Shown here: piece by piece, positions 35,949 through 45,213 of the stretch
Position numbering within the stretch: position 1 is the first letter of the stretch
How the letters are laid out: every line of letters begins with the position of its first letter
From: Paraburkholderia aromaticivorans
GTDB lineage: Bacteria; Pseudomonadota; Gammaproteobacteria; Burkholderiales; Burkholderiaceae
Length of the DNA stretch: 64,000 bases
Direction: 5' to 3'
Assembly: GCF_002278075.1 (NCBI RefSeq)
Contig: NZ_CP022991.1
Coordinates: 186,001 to 250,000, forward strand
Translations under genes and position numbers: made by a program
The notes under the pieces: generated by a model
Database searches by the model: none
What the model was told of the DNA's origin: nothing
Seen by the model: only the letters and a program-made list of their open reading frames with translations

Positions 35949-36123
35949 TGGCCGGCACTTTTCCTACGCAATGCTTGCAGCCAGATCTCGCGCCGCGGCC
36001 GCGGCTCACCCCATGTAATCTTTCCAGACGCAATCTGCGGACGGCACCTTCAACGCGATTGCCGCAGATCGCCTACAGTCGATTGCGACCGCGATAGCGC
36101 TTCGATCGATCGCTCGACAGCAT

Positions 36124-36924
36124 GTGCTGCGTTGCGCTGCGCGTCGTCACTCGGACCACTCGCTCACCACAATCTCAGATAGGGAAAACAGCACCCCTAC
36201 CAGCATTTCTCTCCATCACAGCGGGGTCGTCGTGGCCGGAGGCACGTCGGGAATTGGCTTTGCCGTTGCCGAAGCTGCCGCGCGCGCCGGCGCCGCTGTC
36301 ATCATCGCTTCGAGCAGGCCTGAGCGCGTCGCGGCGGCCCTGGAACGACTACCTCATGGCACGCGCGGCGAGTCGCTGGATTTTACCGACGAGGGGCAAG
36401 TGCGTGCGTTTTTTGCGCGCGTCGGTACGCTCGACCACTTCGTCTACACCGCCGGGGAATCATTGCTCCTGCAAAGCCTGGCTGAGCTTGGCATCGACGA
36501 CGCGCAGCGCGCTTTTGAAGTGCGCTATTGGGGCGCGCTCAAGGCCGTCAAATATGCCGCTCCGCTTATTCGCGCCGGTGGCTCCATCACCCTCACGAGC
36601 AGAGTGGCCTCGTCGCGCCCGCTGGCTGGCTGGGCGATCCCGTTCAGTATCCTGGGCGCAATCGAATCACTTACCCGGACATTGGCCGTCGAGCTTGCGC
36701 CGCTGCGTGTCGACGCCGTGGCACCCGGTGTCTTGCGTACTGCGCTGTGGGACAACATGAGCGAAGCGGATCGAGCGGGTCTCTACGAACATATTGCCGG
36801 GAAGATGCCTGTGCGGCGCGTCGGGGAAGCAAGTGACGTTGCCCAGACGTACCTTTACCTCATGCAGCAGGGGTTCGGCACGGGCCAGGTGATTGTTGTC
36901 GACGGTGGTCACGTGCTGGTTTGA
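36124..36924 (+). CDS. Short-chain dehydrogenase-like protein lacking the catalytic Tyr-Lys
   Basis: A 266-codon SDR-fold protein with NAD(P) site VVVAGGTSGIGFAVAEAAARAGA and the LDFTDEGQVRAFF segment. The C-terminal VDAVAPGVLRTALWD and GTGQVIVVDGGHVLV are normal. The active-site block, however, reads PLAGWAIPFSILGAIESLTR: aligned by ESLTRTLAVEL, Pro173 and Leu177 occupy the Tyr and Lys of YxxxK. The start is uncertain; GTG 36124 is the only plausible in-frame initiator and has a weak ribosome site. It may be a non-catalytic or unusual member. Confidence 0.78.
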   Translation: MLRCAARRHSDHSLTTISDRENSTPTSISLHHSGVVVAGGTSGIGFAVAEAAARAGAAVIIASSRPERVAAALERLPHGTRGESLDFTDEGQVRAFFARVGTLDHFVYTAGESLLLQSLAELGIDDAQRAFEVRYWGALKAVKYAAPLIRAGGSITLTSRVASSRPLAGWAIPFSILGAIESLTRTLAVELAPLRVDAVAPGVLRTALWDNMSEADRAGLYEHIAGKMPVRRVGEASDVAQTYLYLMQQGFGTGQVIVVDGGHVLV

Positions 36925-36928
36925 TGGA

Positions 36929-36957
36929 CGGCAACTCGCATCGTGCGCGAGTTGCCG
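36929..36957. terminator. Hairpin between converging SDR and MFS genes
   Basis: CGGCAACTCGC (36929-36939) pairs perfectly with GCGAGTTGCCG (36947-36957), giving an 11-bp stem with a 7-base loop, five bases after the SDR stop. It could serve either strand; no long T-run is seen. Confidence 0.55.
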
Positions 36958-37004
36958 CCCGCGAAAAGCCTGATCCGGCCTTGCCCTCGCCCTGACCTGT
37001 CTTC

Positions 37005-38339
37005 TCAGCCATAGACCTGATCTCGGTGACGCAAAGACTCAGGCAAAGCGAACAGCACGATCAGAGCGCACACGACACTCATGCCTCCGATCGCATACAG
37101 CGCCGGTGTGGTGCTGCCCGTTACGTCCATCACGCGGCCGACCATAATCGGACTCACGATGCCGCCAAGCTGGCCAAGCGTGTTGATCAGCGCGATCCCA
37201 CCGGCCGCTCCCGCCCCTGTCATGAGCTTCGGCGGGAGCGCCCAGAAGGCGGGAATCGATGCAACGACGCCTCCGCCCATCACCGCCAGCGCGACAACCA
37301 GCAACGCAGTCTGTTTATCGAATAATCCCGCTGCGAAAAATCCCCCTGCCGCCGTGAGGAGCAGCCCACAGACGTACTTGCGACGTTCGCCGGACGCGTC
37401 GGATAACCGGCCCACGACGACCATGCAGATTGCGCCGCAGATGTAGGGCACGGCAGTCAGCAGGCCGATCACGGTTGGATTATGCGTACCTGCCGCGCGG
37501 ATCAAATGTGGAACCCAGAAGTTCAGACCGTATGACGCGACCTGAATCAGGAAATAAACGAGCGCGAGTGTCATGAAGCCGGGTGTGCGAATCGCGCTCA
37601 GCAGCGAGCCTGCGTTGCTGGCGTGAACGCTTTGCCGGGCAATCTGGCCTGCGAGCAGCTTCTTTTCAGAGGACGATAGCCAGCCAGCATCCTCGATACG
37701 GTCCGTCAGTAGTTTCAGCACGAGAATGCCCAGCAGCACACAGGGCAAACCCCCTAGCAAGAACAGCCAGTGCCACCCGGGCATGCCGAGGACACCGTGC
37801 AGATGACCGAGCACGAGACCCGCGACTGGTGCACCGACCAGGCCGGAGAACGCTGACGCAAGAAAAAGCATCGAGGTAATCCGGCCGCGAGAGCTGGGCG
37901 GGAACCACAGCGTCAGGTAGTACAGCACGCCAGGCGCAAAACCCGCTTCCATCGCGCCGATCAGGAAGCGCAAACCGTAAAACTGCCACTCGGTGCGCAC
38001 GAACACCATCGCGGCCGTCGCCAGTCCCCACGAAATCAGGATGCGCGCAATCCACCGGCGTGCGCCCACCTTGTAGAGCAGCATATTGCTGGGTACTTCG
38101 AATAAGACATAGCCAATGACGAAGAGGCTCGCGCCGATACCATATGCCGTATCTGACATTCCCAGGCTGGATTGCAACTGAAACTTGGCGAAGCTGATAT
38201 TTATACGGTCGAAAAATGCAAACAGATAGCAGATCATGATCAACGGCATCAGGCGCCACGCGACCTTTCGAAGGATGGATGCGATGCCTTGTTCGTCTGC
38301 CTGATGGTTGCCTGCTTCGACTGCACTTAGATCGCTCAT
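37005..38339 (-). CDS. MFS transporter, anion:cation symporter (ACS) family
   Basis: A 444-residue, 12-helix inner-membrane transporter. Start ATG 38339 (MSDLSAVEAGNHQ) follows GGAGA. The N-terminus has LMPLIMICYLFAFFDRINISFAKFQLQSSLGMSDTAYG, the classic ACS first helix with Asp-Arg, and FVIGYVLFEVPSNMLLYKVGARRWIARIL. ACS members carry organic anions such as tartrate, phthalate or 4-hydroxyphenylacetate. It lies downstream of the lyase and CoA-transferase genes on the same strand, so it probably imports their acid substrate. Confidence 0.9.
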   Translation of the reverse strand: MSDLSAVEAGNHQADEQGIASILRKVAWRLMPLIMICYLFAFFDRINISFAKFQLQSSLGMSDTAYGIGASLFVIGYVLFEVPSNMLLYKVGARRWIARILISWGLATAAMVFVRTEWQFYGLRFLIGAMEAGFAPGVLYYLTLWFPPSSRGRITSMLFLASAFSGLVGAPVAGLVLGHLHGVLGMPGWHWLFLLGGLPCVLLGILVLKLLTDRIEDAGWLSSSEKKLLAGQIARQSVHASNAGSLLSAIRTPGFMTLALVYFLIQVASYGLNFWVPHLIRAAGTHNPTVIGLLTAVPYICGAICMVVVGRLSDASGERRKYVCGLLLTAAGGFFAAGLFDKQTALLVVALAVMGGGVVASIPAFWALPPKLMTGAGAAGGIALINTLGQLGGIVSPIMVGRVMDVTGSTTPALYAIGGMSVVCALIVLFALPESLRHRDQVYG

Positions 38340-38405
38340 GATCGTCTCCATGCCGAACTGGCACACGCCGTCCGGTCGTATATCTGCTTCAGGGGTGAGT
38401 GGGTG

Positions 38406-39347
38406 TCAAATGCCGGCAACGTACTCGGGCGCAGGATGCAGATCGCAGTTGCGTCCCGCTTTTGCGAGTTGACCTGGGACATCGTGGCCAAGCAGCGGAT
38501 GCAACTGGCGCGACAACGCGATCAGCTTCTCGAGGTCGATCGCGGTCGGAATGCCCATTTCCTCGCACATATTCACAAGGTCTTCCGTGCAGATGTTTCC
38601 CGATGCGCCGGGCGCGAACGGACAGCCGCCAAGGCCGCCCAGCGCCGCGTCAAAACGGCGTGCGCCCGCTTCATAGGCCGCGAGGACATTGGCGAGCCCC
38701 AGGCCGCGGGTATTGTGAAAGTGCAGGGTGAGCGCCTCGGCGGGCACGCATTCCAGCACGCGTGCGACCAGCCGTCCGACCTGTCGTGGATTCGCCATGC
38801 CGGTCGTATCCGCGAGCGTGATGCCTTGCATGCCCATCTCGCGGTAGGTGTCGACGAGATCGATCACCCGTGCCTCATCAATACTGCCTTCGAACGGGCA
38901 ACCGAATGCCGTGGCTATCGTTCCGTTCAACGTGACGGACGTCCCCCTGGTGAACTCGACGATGTCGCGGAACGCGGCAAGCGAGCGCTCGCAACTCATC
39001 CGCATGTTCGCGCGATTGTGTGTCTGACTTGACGACATGACGAGATTCAACTCGTCGGCCCGCGCGGTCAATGCGCGTTGCGCACCCTTCAGGTTCGGTA
39101 CCAGCGCGACGTAAATCACGCCGGGATCGCGCGTGATTTGCTGAAAAACGGCCTCACCGTCGCGCAGCGCCGGCACTGCCTTCGGTGAAACAAACGAGCC
39201 CGCCTCGATGCGCGAGAACCCGGCTGTCGAGAGCTCATTGATAAGCGCGACCTTGTCCGCAGTCTCGACCCACGTGGGTTCAATCTGCAAACCGTCGCGC
39301 GGTGCGACTTCCTGGACGAGCAGTTTGTCGAATGCGGCGGCGTTCAT
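38406..39347 (-). CDS. Hydroxymethylglutaryl-CoA lyase-like enzyme
   Basis: A 313-residue TIM-barrel lyase. It has the opening LLVQEVAPRDGLQIEPTWV, metal-binding FHNTRGLGLAN and the HMG-CoA lyase signature GLGGCPFAPGASGN with Cys242. Such enzymes split 3-hydroxy-3-methylglutaryl-CoA into acetyl-CoA and acetoacetate; relatives use similar branched hydroxyacyl-CoAs. The start overlaps the CoA-transferase stop by four bases, so the two act in sequence: acid, CoA ester, cleavage. Confidence 0.9.
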   Translation of the reverse strand: MNAAAFDKLLVQEVAPRDGLQIEPTWVETADKVALINELSTAGFSRIEAGSFVSPKAVPALRDGEAVFQQITRDPGVIYVALVPNLKGAQRALTARADELNLVMSSSQTHNRANMRMSCERSLAAFRDIVEFTRGTSVTLNGTIATAFGCPFEGSIDEARVIDLVDTYREMGMQGITLADTTGMANPRQVGRLVARVLECVPAEALTLHFHNTRGLGLANVLAAYEAGARRFDAALGGLGGCPFAPGASGNICTEDLVNMCEEMGIPTAIDLEKLIALSRQLHPLLGHDVPGQLAKAGRNCDLHPAPEYVAGI

Positions 39348-40537
39348 TGCACCGCTCCTTCGCGGCGCAACCGCTCGACTTCGCTTCGGTCCAAACCCAG
39401 TGTGCCCAGCACGCTATCCGTATGCTCGCCCAGCATCGGACCTTGCCAGCGTATTTCCCCCGGCGTCTCCGATAGCTTCGGCACGATGCCCGGCATCTTA
39501 ACCGACACGCCACCCGGCAAATCGGCCTGCAGCAGCATGTCGCGCGCCCGATAGTGCGGGTCGGAAACGATATCGGCGACTGAATAAATGCGCCCGGCGG
39601 GTACTTCCGCGCTTTCGAGCGTTGCGAGCACGTCATTGGTCGAATGGTGACGTGTCCATGCCACAATGGCTTCGTCGAGTCGCGCGCATTGAGCGGCTCG
39701 GCCGTCGTTGCGGGCGAGCGCCGGATCGTCGGCCAGATCGGCACGGCCGATCGCATGCATCAGCCGCCTGAAGATCGGGTCGCTGTTGCCCGCAATCACG
39801 ACGAAGCCGTTGTCTTCCGTGGGATAAGTATTCGACGGTGCGATCCCCGGTAGTGCGCCGCCGCTGCGCTCGCGCACATGACCCAGCAGATCGTATTCCG
39901 GAATGAGGCTTTCCATCAGGTTGAACACGCTCTCAACCAGCGATACGTCGACAATCTGCCCGTCGCCCTGTCCCGTCTTGACACGCAGCAGCGACATCAA
40001 CGCGCCAATGACGCCATGCAGCGATGCCAACGAATCGCCAAGACTCACGCCGACCCGCGCCGGTGCCCCGTCGGCTTCACCCGTCGTGTAGCGGATGCCG
40101 CCCATCGCCTCGCCGATCGCGCCGAAGCCCGGCCGGTCGCGGTACGGTCCCGACTGGCCGTATCCGGAGATGCGGACCATCGTCAATTTCGGGTTGATGC
40201 TGTGGATGACATCCCAGCCGATGCCGAGCTTTTCGAGCGCTCCGGGCCGAAGATTTTCGATGATGATGTCAGCATCGGCGGCGAGCCGCTTGACGATGTC
40301 GACACCGTCGGCCGATTTCAGGTTCAGGCAGATGGATTTCTTGTTGCGCGACTGGAGATACCACCAAAGCGACGTGCCTTCGTGCAACTTGCGCCATTTG
40401 CGCAGCGGGTCGCCGCCATCCGGTGCCTCGATCTTGATCACTTCGGCACCAAACTCGGCCAGCAGCCGCGCCGCGAAAGGTGCCGCGATTAGTGTGCCAA
40501 TCTCAATGACGCGGATACCCTGTAGGGGGCCACTCAT
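39344..40537 (-). CDS. CaiB/BaiF family CoA-transferase
   Basis: A 397-residue class III CoA-transferase. Family marks: GIRVIEIGTLIAAPFAARLLAEFGAEVIKIE, KKSICLNLKSADG, IENLRPGALEKLGIGWD and GYGQSGPYRDRPGFGAIGEAMGG. The catalytic Asp is in ARVGVSLGDSLAS, aligning with Asp169 of formyl-CoA transferase. With the overlapping HMG-CoA-lyase-like gene it recalls the mammalian SUGCT/HMGCL logic, in which succinyl-CoA donates CoA to a hydroxymethylglutarate-like acid before cleavage. Confidence 0.9.
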   Translation of the reverse strand: MSGPLQGIRVIEIGTLIAAPFAARLLAEFGAEVIKIEAPDGGDPLRKWRKLHEGTSLWWYLQSRNKKSICLNLKSADGVDIVKRLAADADIIIENLRPGALEKLGIGWDVIHSINPKLTMVRISGYGQSGPYRDRPGFGAIGEAMGGIRYTTGEADGAPARVGVSLGDSLASLHGVIGALMSLLRVKTGQGDGQIVDVSLVESVFNLMESLIPEYDLLGHVRERSGGALPGIAPSNTYPTEDNGFVVIAGNSDPIFRRLMHAIGRADLADDPALARNDGRAAQCARLDEAIVAWTRHHSTNDVLATLESAEVPAGRIYSVADIVSDPHYRARDMLLQADLPGGVSVKMPGIVPKLSETPGEIRWQGPMLGEHTDSVLGTLGLDRSEVERLRREGAVQ

Positions 40538-40640
40538 CGTGCTGTCTCCTCATTGGAAAGGTATGGGAGACAGCTTAGAAGGCACGCCGAGGCCGCGTCC
40601 AACCGCATTTCGCCAACGACCGTTCGTGAACGGCGAACGC

Positions 40641-41561
40641 TCAGGCTTCGGATGCCTCGGCGAGACCCAGGTGATCGTAGAGCAATCGGCTGACGGGCGA
40701 CAGCGCTCCGACATCGCGTGCTACGACGACCAGATCGCGCCGTGCCCAAGCGTCGTCGAGCGTAACGGCAACAAGCTCAAGCTGACGACCCATGATCTGA
40801 TAGACCTTTAGCGGCAGCACCCCGACACCCATGCCCGCCTGAACCATCCGGCAGACCGCATCGAAGCCGGGCACGTGGATGCGCAGCCTCAGAGGCCGCC
40901 CGGCCTGTTGTGCTGCGAGGTGCGTGCGAGCATTGATCGAACTGGCGGCGTGCAGGCCCACATGGTCGCTGTCGAGCGTCTCGGCAAAGGCCACGCTCGA
41001 CCGGCCGGCCAGCGGATGATCGTCGCGCATGACCACCACGAGCGAATCGTGCCGGTAATGCGCGACTTGCAGACCGCGGGTTTCCGTGTCACCCGAGCAG
41101 ATGCCCAGGTCGACCAGATTGTCCGCCACGGCTTCCACCACGCCCCCGCTCGGCCGTTCCTCCAGATCGATCTTGACGCGCTCGTTGAGCGACTGGAATG
41201 CGCGCAGATCTTCCGGCAGGAACTCGACGATCGCCGACAGATTCGCCACCATCCGCACGTACCCGCGCACGCCGCTCGCGTGTCCGGCGAGTTCAATGCC
41301 GATGTTCTCGATATCGCGCATCACCCGCCGTGCGTAATGCAGCAAGGTCTCGCCCGCCGGTGTCAGCGTCATACCGCGCGCGTTGCGATGAAAGAGCGAT
41401 GCACCGACTGCATGCTCGAGTTCGACCAGGCGCTTGCTTGCCGCCGAAACCGCGATTGCTTCGCGTTCGGATGCGCGTGTCAGCGTGCCCTCTTCATAGA
41501 TCGCCAGAAAGAGTTGGAGGGTCGTGAGGTCGAGCCGTCTTAGCAGGTTTTTTTGTACCAT
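40641..41561 (-). CDS. LysR family transcriptional regulator
   Basis: A 306-residue LTTR. The N-terminal winged helix (LDLTTLQLFLAIYEEGTLTRASEREAIAVSAASKRLVELEHAVGASLFHRNARGMTLTPAG) is complete, followed by a periplasmic-binding-type effector domain. It is on the same strand as, and 103 bases upstream of, the CoA-transferase gene, so it is probably the activator of the 37005-40537 genes despite not being divergent. The opposite side holds only a regulator remnant. Confidence 0.9.
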   Translation of the reverse strand: MVQKNLLRRLDLTTLQLFLAIYEEGTLTRASEREAIAVSAASKRLVELEHAVGASLFHRNARGMTLTPAGETLLHYARRVMRDIENIGIELAGHASGVRGYVRMVANLSAIVEFLPEDLRAFQSLNERVKIDLEERPSGGVVEAVADNLVDLGICSGDTETRGLQVAHYRHDSLVVVMRDDHPLAGRSSVAFAETLDSDHVGLHAASSINARTHLAAQQAGRPLRLRIHVPGFDAVCRMVQAGMGVGVLPLKVYQIMGRQLELVAVTLDDAWARRDLVVVARDVGALSPVSRLLYDHLGLAEASEA

Positions 41562-41914
41562 GTCTTGAAGTTCGCCAATTCCGCTGCCGGCGTCCGTTGG
41601 AACGCTAATCGCGACCAGTCATTCCGCTAACGCGGGCGGCCGCAGTCCTTGAACCTACGCATCTCACTATAGCGGCTGATCGCGCGCAACGCAGCGGCGA
41701 AGTGACAGGGACCGACGAAATGCGCAAGCGCGCACCATGTCGCGATTGCGCGCGAAAACCGTTGCACGGTGACCCGACACGATTGAATCGAACTGACCGT
41801 CGATCGTTCCGATACTGATTGCGCGGTAGTCCCGATGAATCGAAACAGCACGGATCAGATCTTTACGACCTCCAGTCCAACCGAGGCGGACCCCGCAAGC
41901 GATTTCCCGTCAAT

Positions 41915-42112
41915 TGTCGAATCGCTGTTCCGTTGGGCCGGAGAATACTATCGGCCGCTGGTACGCGCGCCGGTGCCGAAGAATTGACCTTGTCGGAACA
42001 TCAGCGGATTGTTGACGCGATTGCCAAACACGATGGAGACGGCACCGCTGCAGCGATGCGTATGCACCTGAATCGAGCGAACGAGTTATATCGGACTCTT
42101 AGCCGGGGATAG
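41915..42112 (+). pseudogene. C-terminal remnant of a GntR/FCD regulator
   Basis: The frame ends in EELTLSEHQRIVDAIAKHDGDGTAAAMRMHLNRANELYRTL, which looks like the last two helices of an FCD domain. There is no winged helix upstream in any frame; the neighbouring frame from ATG 41834 stops at 41986 (SLFRWAGEYYRPLVRAPVPKN). The rest of the gene seems lost. It may once have paired with a deleted catabolic operon. Confidence 0.45.
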
Positions 42113-42226
42113 ATCCGTCGATCCTCTGCTTCCAGATACCTGTTCCGTTGTCAGCGACAGTTCCAGCGCATCGAGACGGAAAAACGCTCGTCACGCCGAT
42201 CCTGACCGTACCGTCAACCGACCCGG

Positions 42227-42667
42227 TTACGCGGCATCCGCCAGCATCGACCGACGGCAGCCCACGGTGCTACACCGGCACGCGTACTGACGTCGCGTGT
42301 CCTCGTCCTGGGGGTCGTCAACCGCCAGCAGATATTCAATAAAGAGCTCTTCGCCTGCTCCGATTGGCCTGAGCGTGTGGATGAAGATGCGTCCGGCGTC
42401 TTCGATGGTCTCGCAATTAGGCGCACACGCGTGATTCAACCAGCGAGCGCTGTTGCCGCCGCGGCTGCCGTCAATCACGCGGCCATCCGAGAGGCCGAAC
42501 AGGAACGTGTGCCCTTCGATCCCTTCGCGACGGTACCTCCGTACGGCTTCCCGCCAGCCTGTGATCACTCCCTTGTATTCGAGCACACGCTCACCCGCAG
42601 TGAGCACGCGCAGTGCGAAAACACCTTTCCCATGAACTGGCGACTGCCGGACGATCACGCGCCGCAT
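42227..42667 (-). CDS. SET-domain protein (putative lysine methyltransferase)
   Basis: A 146-residue protein starting MRRVIVRQSPVHGKGVFALR at 42667. This is a compact SET domain: GKGVFA at the start, RVIDGSRGGNSARWLNHACAPNCET with the NHxCxPN knot, and GEELFIEYLL with the catalytic Tyr region. It ends in a post-SET Cys cluster YACRCSTVGCRRSML (CxCxxxxC). Such domains are common in eukaryotic histone methyltransferases and sporadic in bacteria. No partner gene is adjacent; the target could be a host or bacterial protein. Confidence 0.85.
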   Translation of the reverse strand: MRRVIVRQSPVHGKGVFALRVLTAGERVLEYKGVITGWREAVRRYRREGIEGHTFLFGLSDGRVIDGSRGGNSARWLNHACAPNCETIEDAGRIFIHTLRPIGAGEELFIEYLLAVDDPQDEDTRRQYACRCSTVGCRRSMLADAA

Positions 42668-42973
42668 AACGATTCCGCGATTGATGGAGACGCTCAGTAT
42701 AAAGCTGGCAATTTCCCGTTTCCACTGCTTCGCGACGACCAATAGGCGACGTTGGGTGGGGGTGGATTGGCGTGTGTGCGATCGACGCTCTGAGGTTCGT
42801 TCCCGCCGCTGCGGCTTCCTATCGCCATTCGGCGGCAGTCGACGGCGGAGAGGGAATGCCCGTCAGGGATATTCGTATTACTTACAGCGGAAGTGCCAAA
42901 TAGTGCAGGCCGGTCGAGTCGACGTGTCTGGGGCGATTGCCGACACCATCAGCCTTTCGCTTCGAAGCCGGGA

Positions 42974-43833
42974 ATGTCGATTTCGATCATGGAGATTTTT
43001 TGTAGCGGGCTCTACACGATTTCCGACGGAACACTTTCAAAATGCGCTAACGCTCGCTCAACTCATCCACGGCGTCGCTTCATTGAAGCGGTGGACGGCT
43101 ATTACCTGCTGATGTTTTGCGTTTCCGGCAGCGCGGAGGTGAATGCGGCAGGCCGCACCATTGAAGTCAACGACCGGCAAGGCGTGGTTCGCGCACCCGG
43201 TGAGTCGTTCAGTGCGAAGCTCTCGCCCGATTGCGAGCAGCTCTCGTGTTACGTATCGAGCCCACCGCCCTGCCGCACGACGCGGCACTCGGCGCGGAAC
43301 CGGGCGGCGCGCTCGTGCGCTTCGCGAACGGCGCGATGCGCGCATGGCAAGACCAGTTGAAGCTGATCGCCAGTTCGCCGGACCTGCTCGCCAGCGCGTG
43401 TGGCAATGCTCGCGTGGGCGCGCACGTCGAGTCGCTGCTGGTCAATCTGCTCGCGGCGGGCTCCGCCGAGTGCGGCGCCCCGGCTGCCTCCATCCCGCGC
43501 CCGGGCATCACGCCGGGTTTCGTCCGCCGCGCTGAGGACGTGATGATCGCGCGGCTCGGCTCGCCATTGCAGCTTGCCGATCTCGCCGATGCGGTCGGCA
43601 TGCCGGTGCGCACGTTGTGCGACGGCTTCATGCGCTTCCGTCAGAGCAGCCCGATGCACTTTCTGCGGCAAGTTCGGCTGGAGAGCGCTCGCGAAATCAT
43701 TCTCGCGACGCCTGCGGACGTACGCATCGCGAGCATTGCACTCGATTGCGGCTTCACCCACTTTGGCCGCTTTGCGCAGAGCTACAAGGACCGCTTTGGC
43801 GAGTCGCCGTCGCAAACTGCCCGCCTGCGTTAG
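42974..43833 (+). pseudogene. AraC family regulator broken by a 2-nt insertion
   Basis: The sensory half ([36 protein letters not shown]...SPDCEQL) is read in one frame and stops making sense at 43243. The remaining half continues two bases later in the next frame as [16 protein letters not shown], with a normal C-terminal HTH (LADLADAVGMPVRTLCDGF and RIASIALDCGFTHFGRFAQSYKDRFGESPS). Removing the TC at 43244-43245 within CTCTCG rejoins EQL-VLRIEP, the usual AraC-binding-like sequence. Either a pseudogene, a phase-variable slippage site on a very short repeat, or an assembly error. The start is uncertain; ATG 42974 is one option. Confidence 0.75.
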
Positions 43834-43901
43834 CGTGGTGCGCGCCGCGCAATTGCCGCGCGCCCGGACCCGACAGCGCATCCGGAGCGCCCACGATTGC
43901 G

Positions 43902-44696
43902 TTACTGCTGGGCATGCTTCGCTGCGTCCTCGATCACTGCGGCGACTTCCTTCGGACGCGATTCGTAGACCGAATGGCTCGCGCCTGCCAGCACCGTGGT
44001 ATGGCTATGCGCGCGCTGGTAATAGAAGCGTTCGAGATCCGGATTGATGATCTTGTCGTCCGCTGCCACGATGCCCCAGCTCGGTTTGGTCGTCCAGGCA
44101 GCCACCGTCATTGGCGCGGAGAAGACTTTCGCCGCCGTCAGAATCTGCGAGTGCGATTCGAACCTGGCTTCCTTGAGCGGCAGATCGGCCGCGAAGTCCT
44201 TCGGGAAATCCGCGGGATTCAGGTAGGTATAACCGTCGTCCGTCTTCTTGATGGCGCCCGCCTGCTTCGACGTGTAGCTGGGCATCTTCTTGCCCAGATC
44301 GCTTTCGTCCTCGCCGACAGCCGGCGCATGGGCCGCGACGTACACCAGACCCGCCACCTTCGGATCAACGCCTGCTTCCGTGATCACGGACCCGCCATAG
44401 CTGTGCGCCACCAGGATGGCCGGACCATCCTGCAGATCGATCACGCGCTTCGTGGCGGCGACGTCGTCGTCGAGCGAAGTCAGCGGCTGCTGCACTATCG
44501 TGACGTGATACCCGTCTTTAGTGAGGATGTCGTAGACCGGCTTCCACCCTGATCCGTCGACCCACGCACCATGGACCAGAACGATGTTTTTGATCGAGCC
44601 GGTGTCCGATTGGGTAACTTGCGCCATGGCGCTGGTGGATGCAAAAACCGAGGCGACCAAGGTCAAAACCGATGCAGCGAAAGGAAAAATCTTCAC
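43902..44696 (-). CDS. Secreted alpha/beta hydrolase
   Basis: A 264-residue hydrolase with GTG start at 44696 after GGAG. Signal peptide KIFPFAASVLTLVASVFASTSAMA. The mature enzyme starts with KNIVLVHGAWVDGSGW, has the nucleophile Ser in ILVAHSYGGSVIT, an acid near SWGIVAADDKIINPDL and the His in LAGASHSVYES. It resembles EstC/pyrethroid-hydrolase-like esterases of the salicylate-esterase group. It converges with the broken AraC gene; no operon partner. Confidence 0.88.
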   Translation of the reverse strand: MKIFPFAASVLTLVASVFASTSAMAQVTQSDTGSIKNIVLVHGAWVDGSGWKPVYDILTKDGYHVTIVQQPLTSLDDDVAATKRVIDLQDGPAILVAHSYGGSVITEAGVDPKVAGLVYVAAHAPAVGEDESDLGKKMPSYTSKQAGAIKKTDDGYTYLNPADFPKDFAADLPLKEARFESHSQILTAAKVFSAPMTVAAWTTKPSWGIVAADDKIINPDLERFYYQRAHSHTTVLAGASHSVYESRPKEVAAVIEDAAKHAQQ

Positions 44697-44862
44697 GACG
44701 ATACTCCAATGATAAGGATGGGTTTGAAGAAGGATCGGCTTGAACCGCTACCGCACATGGTTGCGCGATGCACTCGTTGATCAAGCCGCCTGGCATCTGG
44801 GAATGGAACCGACCGGGACCCAGTGCTTGACAGCAAGGGGCACAGGGTCCGGCTCGCGCCGC

Positions 44863-45213
44863 TTAGCTGCCGGAGTAGAGATTGCAGAAGCTGACCGGGC
44901 CGACGCAACCCGAGTGCATCGCCGTATGGAGTGGAGCACCCGATTCAGAGGTGCCGTTCAGTACGACACCCCCTACGGCCTGCGCATTCAGTTGCAGATC
45001 GTTCTGCGCGGCGATCTTTGCCTCTGCCGCTTGAGCATCAGCCGGGTATTTGACGTCGTCACCTCCGGCCGGGTTGTAGCCTGCCTGTTCGGCACGAACG
45101 AGATCAGCGCGAACTTCTGCTCGCGTGAGCGGAATGCTCGACTGCGCGAAACTGACAACCGGCGCGCCGAGGGCGGCAACGGCGAGAGCAAGACTCAAAA
45201 GCATTTTCGACAT
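44863..45213 (-). CDS. Small secreted DUF4148 protein
   Basis: A 116-residue periplasmic or secreted protein. Signal peptide MSKMLLSLALAVAALGAPVVSFAQ is followed by LTRAEVRADLVRAEQAGYNPAG, the DUF4148 motif, then YPADAQAAEAKIA. The family is found mainly in Burkholderiaceae and has no assigned function. A paralogue lies at 57345. The C-terminus carries two Cys residues that could form a disulfide. Confidence 0.87.
   Translation of the reverse strand: MSKMLLSLALAVAALGAPVVSFAQSSIPLTRAEVRADLVRAEQAGYNPAGGDDVKYPADAQAAEAKIAAQNDLQLNAQAVGGVVLNGTSESGAPLHTAMHSGCVGPVSFCNLYSGS

Noticed and set aside
41834..41986. A 50-codon frame beginning MNRNSTDQIF
   Set aside because: Too short and without a recognisable domain; treated as part of the regulator remnant.
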